From NCBI RefSeq assembly GCF_016907015.1, contig NZ_JAFBBE010000006.1, positions 62,001-126,000 on the forward strand: a stretch of DNA of 64,000 nucleotides. The letters are read 5' to 3'. The DNA comes from Oceanisphaera litoralis (GTDB lineage Bacteria > Pseudomonadota > Gammaproteobacteria > Enterobacterales > Aeromonadaceae). The first letter of the stretch is position 1. Every line of letters begins with the position of its first letter. The translations under genes and the position numbers were made by a program. Below, piece after piece: positions 8,785 through 18,900 of the stretch. A model generated the notes under the pieces. The model was given only the letters and a program-made list of their open reading frames with translations, was not told the DNA's origin and did not search any database.

Positions 8785-9111
8785 TTAACCCCCCGCAGCC
8801 TTTCGCTTCGCCTTAACGGCCGCCAGCGTTACGGTGACGATTCCTGACGACGCCACAAATGCCGCCGGGCCCGGCATGTTGATAGGGCCAAAACCCATCA
8901 ACTCGACGTTGGCCAGCATGGGAGCCGAGATATAGCCCATAACCACTGACACAAACGTCAGCACGATACGGGTCCAGATGGTCACTTCCGCGCTGGCGAC
9001 AAAATAAATGATGCCGCCACAGAGGGCGCCTATCGCCGCCTCCCCGTTGATCAGCAGGCCTGCGCCTATCGCTGCGGCCACGACCAGGGTTCCGCTTGAT
9101 GGCTCGGCCAT
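8785..9111 (-). CDS. Second holin-like or antiholin membrane protein
   Basis: The 108-residue protein is Gly/Ala-rich with about three hydrophobic segments (8-24, 30-60 and 83-100) and a basic tail KAKRKAAGG, a common holin feature. It is the first gene of the lysis cassette, after a double terminator. Two adjacent small membrane proteins before the endolysin suggest a holin/antiholin pair, but which is which cannot be told from sequence. Confidence 0.62.
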   Translation of the reverse strand: MAEPSSGTLVVAAAIGAGLLINGEAAIGALCGGIIYFVASAEVTIWTRIVLTFVSVVMGYISAPMLANVELMGFGPINMPGPAAFVASSGIVTVTLAAVKAKRKAAGG

Positions 9112-9145
9112 TCGCTCTCCCGTAGAACGGTGGAAATTCAGAAAG

Positions 9146-9172
9146 GAAAAAGCCCCGGCGAAAGCCAGGGCT
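9146..9172 (-). terminator. Second of two tandem terminators before the holin genes
   Basis: The minus strand has AGCCC-GGC, loop, GCC-GGGCT with one mismatch, then five T. It directly follows the terminator cassette at 9173-9241. Confidence 0.7.
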
Positions 9173-9241
9173 CAGAAAACAAAAAGGCCGGGGTCAATTA
9201 AGACTCCGGCCATGTTGGGTATAGCCTAACGCCAGAAGGCG
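9173..9241 (-). repeat. Terminator cassette repeat, copy 2
   Basis: On the minus strand a mini-hairpin CGCC-TTCT-GGCG leads into TTAGGCTATACCCAACA. A GGCCGG/CCGGCC hairpin and TTTTTGTTTTCTG follow. It matches copies at 2996-3053 and 21372-21472 in the flanks but not in the stem. Confidence 0.8.
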
Positions 9242-9259
9242 ACGGGCGCAACTCAGGAC

Positions 9260-9856
9260 TTAGATATGACCTGCTCGCGCAAGCTCATCGGCTAACTCAC
9301 TGGCCAGACTGGCCGTAAATACCTTGTTTGTTACGTTGACCAAGCCCTGAGCGTGGGTGTTAGCACCGCCGACCCAGGCGGCTTGCTCGGAGCTGACATC
9401 AATGAGCGCGGCGCTGTAGCCATCGGTCCGGCTGTAGCTGCTTATCGGAACTGCCGATCCATAAGCGGAGATGGTATTGCCAAACACGCTTGCACTACCT
9501 TGCGCCACATAGCCCATGTCATGCCGCTGGACATGATTGCCGCCATAACTGACCACCAGATAACCATCAATGCCCCTTTCGTGCATTACCTTTGCGATCA
9601 CCGCATCGTCATATGCTCTGGTTGGTGGGAACAGATCAAGTCCTCTGCGGCATACAGCGCCTTTTTTGATTATCGCTTCGCACATTCGGCTTTGCAGCAT
9701 CGAAGAGTATTCCAGATTCACACCGGGGGTCATTACCATGAACTTTGCGTACTTCTTCCCATGATATTCCGGGTCGGTAAAACTGGTCACTTCCGTTGAA
9801 GCGCATCCCGTCAGTGCTGCAGCTATCACCAGTAACGCCACTCCTTGCTTCATCAT
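9260..9856 (-). CDS. Phage-encoded lipoprotein of unknown function
   Basis: Starting at the ATG at 9856 (AGGAG six bases upstream) gives 198 residues with a signal peptide (MMKQGVALLVIAAALTGCAS) and lipobox LTGC. The mature part is mixed alpha/beta and contains a DGYLVVSYGG segment. The reading frame extends further upstream, but that extension has no ribosome site. It lies between the giant polyvalent gene and the lysis cassette. Prophage lipoproteins in such places often alter the host surface or block superinfection, but nothing here proves it. Confidence 0.72.
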   Translation of the reverse strand: MMKQGVALLVIAAALTGCASTEVTSFTDPEYHGKKYAKFMVMTPGVNLEYSSMLQSRMCEAIIKKGAVCRRGLDLFPPTRAYDDAVIAKVMHERGIDGYLVVSYGGNHVQRHDMGYVAQGSASVFGNTISAYGSAVPISSYSRTDGYSAALIDVSSEQAAWVGGANTHAQGLVNVTNKVFTASLASELADELARAGHI

Positions 9857-9926
9857 TCCGTGCTCCTTGTGTTTTATTGCCAAGCTTATCATCTGAAAAG
9901 GGCCTGGCGATAAAACTTGGGCATGG

Positions 9927-12900
9927 TTACTCAAACCACTTCTGATTCTGCGATACGACGCGGGCCGCCAGATCGTTGCGTCGAGCCATCAACCGGTCGA
10001 TACGTTCGCGCTTCTGCTCACTGTTGAGTGAGCGGTCGCGGCGGATCAAATCCATCTGGTTGCGAATTTGGCGCAGCTGCCGCTGAGCCCGGGTCAGGCT
10101 CTTGCGGGCGCGCAGAATGTCACCGCCTTGTGCCAGCAACTGATTGGCGTCTTCCAGCCGGTTATCCTTGCGGTATGCGTTCACCGTATTATGAAGTTCG
10201 GTCACCTTATCCAGCATGTCGTAAAGCTGACCAACTTGCTTGACCGAGCGCGCCGGGGTACTGCCGTCGCCCTGATAAACCGCCTTGATGATGGGGTACT
10301 CCCAAAGACGACTGGCCGGGCGGTCGCCCTCATCCTTAGCCAGGCTGACCAGTGAATCCGCCGCCATAATGCTGTAGGCGCCCATGGTGCCCAGGTAGCC
10401 GGTAACCACATGCTCCAGCTGCTTGGGGCTCATGCCGGTCAACTCGCCAATCTCACGCATTACCAGGCTGGTGCGCTCGTCATAGCGCGCTTCCGGCATC
10501 AGAGTTTGCTCATACTGACTTTCGATCGCCCGACCCTTAAAGCTATCGTAATTGGTGTACACCTCAACGATGGGGTTGACCGCCTGGGGGATGGGGTTGA
10601 GGGCAAAGGTCTCGCCTACCGCCCGGGCCACTGCCTTGCCGAACTCGGCGCCGGTGTCTTTGTCGCCCATGGCGCGGGCCATTCGCTCGGGAATGGTGCC
10701 GAAGATGACGCCCACCTCGAACGGCTTGGGAATGCGCAGATGTTGATCGCCAAGCCAGAAATGCCAGTGCATATCCTTGTCCCAGTCGGGCAGCGCCTCG
10801 TAATCCTCGTTGTCCCAGTTTATTGCCAGCAACGCCAGGGAACCGGCGACAATCATGCCGCCACGCTTGGCCATGCCGGTCGGGTTGTCTTTGAACTCGC
10901 GACTGAGTTTACCCAATCCTTGCACCCGCGCGTTGAAGAATGGCAGCACCGACGTGAACCACTGCAGGGTACGGCTGGCACCCAGCATACTGAAGTCCAT
11001 CTGATCCTTGGCTTCGAACGCCGCCTGAGCCTTGCTCTTGCCAGCCTTGAGCGCCGCCTCGTACACCGCCTCTCGCGTGGCGTTCTCTGCCGCTTCGCCA
11101 TAACGGTTGTACTTGGCCCAGGCATCGGCAACCGCGCCCTTGGCCTGCGCTGCGTTGCGGACAAGGCTCTTTTCGTACTTGGCGATCTGCTCAGGGCTCA
11201 TGCCCTTACGGCGCAAGCCCTTGCGAATGGTGTCGGCCATGCCTTCGGGGTCGTTGGCGTTGACGTAGCCTCCCATGAAACTGGCACCGGCAAACATCAT
11301 ATCCAGACCGCCGCCGGTCATGTTGTAGGCCTTCACGGCACCACTGAACGCATCGAGCGGGTTGTACTTGTCTTTGCTGATGGTCCAGGCGCTGAGCGCA
11401 TCACGCAAAAAGTTGCGCAGCATGAACTCTGGCGAGCTGGTCACGGTGGCAGTCAGCAGCCGCTTGGCAGCCATGCCTACCTTGGTGAAAGGGTCATCAA
11501 ACGGCTTGCGGTCGAGAAAGGTCATGGCTTTGAATAGGTCTTTATCCAGGGTGCGCACATACAAGTCTTCCCCGTTGTGGCGAACGCTGAACACTTCCTG
11601 CCCCTTGTCCTTGGCGCGCATATCCATCAGGTTCGGATTCTCGATCACCTCGATGATGCCGGTATCCATCAGGTTCTCCACCGTCTTGCGCGCGGCGTGG
11701 TTCTTCATGGCGGCGTCAATCATCTTGCTGGTGGTGTGAAACATGTTTTCCAGCAGGTCATTGGTCTTGTTGGCCCCACCCTTCAGTTGCTTGATGCCGC
11801 TGCGTTGGTTGGCGACGCCCTTGCCATTGAACGGTGCCAGCACGTCGCCGTCTTCGGTTTCCCGAAAGAAGGGAATGTACCATTCGCTCTCAAAGCCGGC
11901 GCGGGCCTCGGCACTGACCAGCCCGGCCTCTTGCGCCAGATCCAGGATGGCGCCGTTAAACTCATTCCATTTCTTCTTTGCGGCGTTGAATTGCTGCTCC
12001 TTGCCGTTACCCAGATCTTTGAGTGCCTGGATCTCGTCGGCGGTCAGCAGATTTTCCCGGCCCTGGGCCATCAGTATTTCGGCGCGGTGGCCAGCCATCC
12101 AGCCCAGCCAGTTATGCAAGTCCTTGCCCAGCGGCTGCAGTATGCCCAGCAGTGCATCCTGCTCGGTGCTCCCCTGCTTACGCTGAACGATGCCATTCCG
12201 CCATTCGGGCAGACCGTGCAACATGGCGCCCAGCATGGTGGAGCTGGAGCCGGTAGCCAGGCGGGCGGCGTGATAACCGGAGTCATCGGCACCGGTGATG
12301 CCAATGGCGTTCTCGATGTATTTGATGGGGGCCAGGGCATCCAGCAGTTCGGTGTTGGCCTTGCGCCCGACGCGGGTCAGCCAGCTGGTGGCGGTGGCGC
12401 GGTCAATCTCGCGCAGCGCCTGCAGCTTCTCCTTCGCCTGGTCAATCACGTCCGGCTTCGGTCCCAGGTTCAGCTTGTCCAGGGCGGAGTCGGTGGTGGG
12501 GTTGCGGCTGAACCTCACTCCATCAGATGAGACAGATCCATCGTCTTCAGCATTTCCATGTTCGCCTTGTGTCGGCGATGCTTGTCCTGCCGTAGTGACT
12601 CTATCTCGGATTTTGTCAGCATCCTTGGCACGAATGAGGTAGCGGGCTTCTGACTCGGTGAGGGCGTCGAAGCCGTAGCCAAAGCGCTCTTGCCACCATG
12701 TTTCAAGGTTTGTGCCGTCATACTGACTCCGTAACTGCTGAAGGGTGTCGTCTGCTATGGCAATTTTGGCGGAATACTGCTTGCCGGTCAATGCGGTGGC
12801 CGCCAGCACCTTGCCACCCCGGTTCTCAATATACCCCTTCAGGTTGGCCAAAGTGCCGCCCTGGGTCAGGGTGTCATCCATGATGAGGTAAGGCTTGTCG

Positions 12901-15900
12901 GCGCGAACCCGGCCGCTAAACGTGGGTTGATTCGCCAGTCGGCCAAAACCGTCCTGTCCGGTGCGACCCACCTTGGCAGCCTGAACGATGTCAACGTCCA
13001 CTTCCATGCCTAGGGCCTGCCCCAATACGTCCGCCATGGCCTGAGGAATGGCGTTGCGACTGACGGCCTCCTCGGCATGCACTGCCAGGGCGATGGCTGG
13101 GCGGGAGCCCACTACCTGCCGCAGTCGGCGCACCACCTCCGGCGACAGCACATCGCGCACCAGCCGCAGCGCGGCCGCGTCATCCCCGCCCTTGGCGGCG
13201 GCATAATCAGGGTGGCCGGTGGCGTCACCCAGCTTGCCGTGCAGCATCACCTCGGGGAAGTTTTTACCCCAGGGGGAGCGTTCCCCGCCAAATTGCGAAC
13301 TCACATCACCCTCGCTTGTGCGTTGACCTGATTGGGGGCCATTCCCGCCGACATCACCCTTGCGGCTGAATTTCACATCATCCGGCAGCAGCGGCTTGCC
13401 ATCGGTGCCTTCGTACACGGCGCGCTTGGCTCCTTCCAGCAGGCGCAGCACGTCGGCCTTGCCATACTGAGCAAAGCGGCCCAGACCCCAGTCACGCAGC
13501 CACTTTTTAATTTGAGCCACTACCCGGTCGATAATGGTAGGCTCAAGGTTCTGTTGTGCCACATGAGCCAGCAATTCGTCCACCATCATGCGATTGCGCT
13601 CGGCGGTGGTCATCTTGCCGGTGTTGTTCTTGTACTTGTCCAGGTTGATACCGAAGCGTTTGGCCAGCTTCTCGATACCCGGATCGCCGCCCAGCTTGAG
13701 GTAAAGCCGGTTCATTTCGTGCTTCCAGGTCGGGCCTATCATGCGAGCAATGCCGTAGTGACCCACGGCTTCGTGCAACAGCACCCTTTCCACACCGGAG
13801 GCATCATGGATATTGTCAGCGACTACATAAACGGTACCACGATAGTGTACGCCCTCAATCTCGCCGTGGGCGTTCTGCTCGGCTATTGCATCGGCTATCG
13901 CCGCGGGAAGCTCAGCCTCCGACGCGACTACGACGAGCTTCGGCGCGCCTTTCCAGTCAGCCATGATGTTGCGAGCGACAGACTCTGCCTGCTCACGCGG
14001 GAGCCCGGCGACACCCGGCGCGACTGACCCGGTTGACTTGCTGAAACGCGGGCTTTCCTGCTCCGCCTTCTGCTTGGCTTCGGCAAGACTCTCGCCGCTG
14101 GCGTGATTGTTGCCCTTGTCCCAGGCGTGACGATCCTGATAGACGAAGAAGTTAGCGGTCTTCTTCCCGCCCACGGTAAAGGACTCGTCGGTGATAATGG
14201 TGCCGTCGTTGGCTTCCCATACCCGCTTGCGACCATCCACCTTGCGCCACTGCTTCGGCGCCGGGGCGGCCTTTGCCTTTTCGAATGCCGCTTCCAGCTC
14301 ACTCCGGGGGGCGGCACGCTTCAGCATGCTGACGGTATCCGTCGTGCCGGTGGCCTCCTTGACCCTGTTGAGCAGACCAAACTTGTCGGCCGCCACCCTG
14401 AAGTCGCTATCGGGATACTGTCTGGCCATATCATCCACCATCGCCAGCACCGCCCGCCTGATATTTCTGTCGGCGGCGCGCTGTTGTACGCGCTGGCTGG
14501 CCTCGTATCGCTCCTGTGCGGCACTGGGCAGTTGCTGGATCAGCTCGTGGCGGCGCTCCTTCTCCGGGTGGGTCAGATAATCGAAGGCCGTGGGCAGCGC
14601 GTCGGCACCGTTGTCCTTCACGGCCCTGGCCCGGCGCGCCTCCCCTTTGGCGATAATCTCGTCCAGCTCCGTGCTGACGGCCTCCGTTGCTGCGCCGTCT
14701 TGAGCCTTGCCCTTGCCGGCAGGCGCGTCCAGCAGCTCCTTGACCAGCTTGCCGGCGTTGGATCGCGGGCCCAGCACCTTGACCAGTCCGCCCACGTCGC
14801 GCAGCTGGGTGTTCATGCCCAGCAATTGAGAGATAACGCGGGCCTTGTCCTGCTCTACCGCCTGGCTGATCAAGCGGTGCGCCTTGGGTGACGCCCAGCC
14901 GCGGGTTTCCTTCTCCAGCGCCGGCTTGCCCTCGCGGATCATGCTGGCAATGTCGCCCACCACACTGGCCAGGTCCCGCATTGCCGCGTTCAGCCTCTGA
15001 TCGGCCTTGACGGTATCCGGGCGCATCCGGTAAAGCTGATCGGCAATAGCCTTGCGCTGCCGCTCCAGTTGCTCGACGCGCTGGGTGTATTGCGCCATAT
15101 GCCGGTCGTTGGCAGCATTCGCCTTGGCCATGTTGCGGCCGTCACGCCCGGTGACCATCCACGACGGGTTACTGGCCGCCTGGTTGGCGTCCCAGCGATG
15201 GAAGTCTGCCTTCTTACGCAGGTAGTCGTTGGTCAGTTCGGCCGCCCTCGCTCGTTGTTCGTCGGTTTCCAGCGTGTGCTTGCGCCCGGCCAGCTCGTTG
15301 AGTATGGCCCTGGCTTCGGCTTGCAGCTCGGCATTGAAGTCCCGCCCCTTGCCCATGTGGGTGGCGCGGTTGTAGTTGTCGGTCAACTCCCTGGAAACGG
15401 ACGGCACCGTGACCGATACGCCGTGGGCGCTGACCTTTTTCTCACCGGCCTCTTTTTCTTGCCGCATGTCGATGTAGGAACTCAGGCGCAGGCTGTCACT
15501 TCCGGCCTGGCGTGCGCCTTCGTTGGATACCGCGGCGCCGGTCTTACGCCCGCCACCATTGAATTCGCCATGGCCCGCCCCCCTCAGTTCGGCGGCCATG
15601 CCATCCAATCGGGCACGTTCGGCCTTCAGTTCGCTCAGGCTCTTGCTGCCATAGCGGCCGTCAAGCTCCCGGTAGAGTTCATCATCTGCCTGCTGGTGCC
15701 GCTCCGCTCTTGTTGCGGGTAGCTCGCCGCCGGTCATGGCCTTGTCGTAGGCATCCCGAGCGCTGTCCATGGCGGACGCCTTGCTGCTGGCCTTGCGCCA
15801 CGACCCGCCCACGGCATAGCGGTAGCTCCACTGACCGGCGTGTTCTTTCAGCAAGTCGCGGTCTTTCAGCTCAGCTTCGGTTGCGGGTGCGGCGAGTTCG

Positions 15901-18900
15901 TCATCCTGGCGGGCGTCGTTGCTGGGCTGGGTATCGGTGCTTACCGGTCGCCCAATGCCGCCGTTGGCTTGGGTAAAAAACTCGGGGTCAAACAGATAGT
16001 ATTCAGCGTGGTCCTTATCCGCCGGCGTGGGGTTACCCTGATCCATGCCGTCAAAGGCGCGGCCGTTGAACTCATCACCACGGCGGGCCGCTTCCAGCCT
16101 GGCGTTGGTGATCAGCCATTCGCCGGCGGATTTAATGGTGCGATTGAGCGCCTGGTTACTGCCCAGCTTGACGTCGGGGAAAGGTGTGGTGCGGTTGCCG
16201 GTGCTGGTCAGCACCACCTCACCGGAGCCCAGCTTGCCGCCCACTTCGCCGCGCTTGAGGGTGACCGGCTTCTTGCGCACCGCAAAGCCGCCATCCACCA
16301 CCTCGATGGTGGCGCCGGGGTTATCCTTGAACACCTTGCTGATGCGCGCCGACTTCTCGGTAGCGAAGGGGCTGCCGTCCGCTTTGTAGAGCAAGGGAGC
16401 GTGGGTTTCATTGGCGGGCTCAGCCGTTGGGTTCGTCCCGCCTTCTTTCTGGTAGTCGCCAGCCCAGCCTGACGGCTCCACAATGCGGGTGATAGCTGAC
16501 TCGGGCACATCTATGTTCTTCTGGAAGCCAAAGCTAATGCGGATTGGATCGCCGTTCGCCCTGTTTTCCGCTGTGTACTTGTTGGCAACCGAGCCCACCT
16601 TTTTCTTGCCGTTATGGTTGACCTCAACCTTCGTTCCGTGAAGCACAAGAATGCCATCTTTAAACTCAGGGCTGGATGGCAGGGCGCTGGTCGTTGCTGG
16701 CTTGTCCGGCTCAGCCGTTTGGTTGACCGGTGGTTGACCGGTGGTTGACTGCTCCGCCGGCTTGGATGTTTTTAATTTCCCCTCCTTCACCAGAAGATCT
16801 AGCGCATCCCTTATATCCTCAGCATCCTTCCTCGCTGCTGCTCCGGACCCTTTCTCAAAGGCGGGGTAAGCGGGGCCTACCGCCACAACACCATTGTCAT
16901 CATGAACCTCGTAGATGGTGTTTCGGCCTGACGTCTTCATGCCCTGCTTAAACACGGCAAGGGAGCCGGAAATTCCCTCATCGAGCGCTCGCTTGGTGAG
17001 CGTTCTACTGGGCGCCCCTGCTATCGAGTCGGCGATAGATCTCGTTATCGCCCCTGCCTTGGGGTCCCCCTGGTTTGGCCTCGCCGCCTCGGCCTGGCCG
17101 ATGGTCTGGGTAAACATGTCGTTCTGGCCCTGGCTCATGGCCACATCGGCGGGGGCATTGGAACCGGTCAGGTTGAAGTCGCCCACTTCCCGGTCGGCCT
17201 CGTAGCGGGACTGGGCTTCCCGCTCATCCTGCTGGGCCTGCTTCACCTGGTCGGCCTGCTGTTGCAGCTCGGCTTCGGTGTAGCTGGACAGCACCGGCGC
17301 TTCTTCGCCCTGAATTTCCCGGCGCAGTTCGGCCACCAGCTCGGGGTTGGTGCTCCAGGTATCCCAGGCGGCTTTAAGTTGCTGCAGGTTGTCCATGCGC
17401 TGCTTGCGCTGTTCGGGGTTAAGGTTGTCGGTGATGCCCTCCTGCTCGGCCAGTGCGCCAGCATTGGCCACGGCTTTCTGCGGGCGCAACAGCTCGCTGA
17501 TTTCGCGCTGCTTCTTCGCCGCCAGCTTCGCCATCTGCTCGGCTTCCCGCATGCCGGATTCGTCAAAGCCGAACATATCGCCCATGCCGTCACCCTGCTG
17601 GCCGCCGGTCAGTGCCTTGACCGCTTGCATCATGTTGGTGGCATGGGTGATGGATTTGCCTTCCTGAATGGCCTTGATGCCCACCGCTTGCAGGCGGGCG
17701 TCGTTCGGTGCGGTCTGGGTTATTCTTTCGGCGGCTTCGTCACTGAGTATGTCGGCACGATGGGCGGCAATCGTTTCCTCGCTTCCGCCAGTTGCGATTT
17801 GGTGAGCCCGGCGCCCCAGCGCCCTTGCGGTATGACCTCTTCGGTCGGCTTCTGCTCGGTCGATGCCGGTGGCCTGGAAGTATTGGACATAATCTTTCAC
17901 CTTACCTTGGTTGTCGCGGATATTGAGTTCGGCATCCAGTGTAGCAGCGGATGCCTGGTCGAAGCCGTCGGCTTCTCGGTGTACCTGGGCGGGAATGGTC
18001 TTTTCGCCGGAACGACGGGCCAGATCCAGCCGGTGACGCCCTGATATTACCTCAAGCCGGCCATCCTTGCGCTGCCATACCTGAATGGGAGACACGCCGG
18101 TGCGATCGAAGCTGCCGCCCAGTGGCTCGACCACGCCGTCCTTGTTGGCGCCGTCCTTGAACTGGGGGACGTCGTCGGACAATTGCAGCTCAGCCACCGG
18201 TACCTCGGTGATGCTGCCGGCCAGCTTGTTCTGTGGGGCGGGCTCGGCTTCTGCTGTGGCGCCTTGCTCGGTTGCGGGTGCGGACTGAGCCTGAACTTCG
18301 GCCACCTCGTCCTGTCTGGCAATGCCGTAGCCGTCGGGCAGCTTGACCGGCTGCTCATCCTTGCGGCTGGCCAGTGCCGCCTCTTTCTCACTGGCGAACG
18401 GCTTGCCGCGCTTGGTTACGCGCAGTGTGCTGAGCTGCTGCCAGATGGCGTCGGCTTCGGATCCGGCCTCCTTGATGGCCTTACCCACGCCGGTACGGCC
18501 GTCGCGCATGGATTGCGGCTCTACGCTGTCGTCCTGCTGGTCCCAGCTCAGCCTGGGCGGAGCGTAGTTGCTGTTGCGGCCGTCACCCGGCGCACCGGAC
18601 AGGTTGATGGTGTCGTTGTAGCCCAGTTCGGGGGGCTGATTGCCCAGGTTGCGCTTGCGCTGCTCCTGCTGTTGCTGTCTCTGCTGTTGCGGTCGGCCAT
18701 CGGCGCCATAGATAACATCCCGGTGCGGCAGCTCGGTACCGCGCTCCCGGGCCTCGCCGTCAATCACCGGCCCCTCCAGGCGACTACCCTCGCCTACCTG
18801 CTCTCGCTCCATGCGGGGTACCAGCTCGCCCTCTACCTCTCGGGCCGGGCCGTCACCTCGCTCTTGTCGTCCGGCTCGCCAGTTGGGTTGCCAGGTTTCG

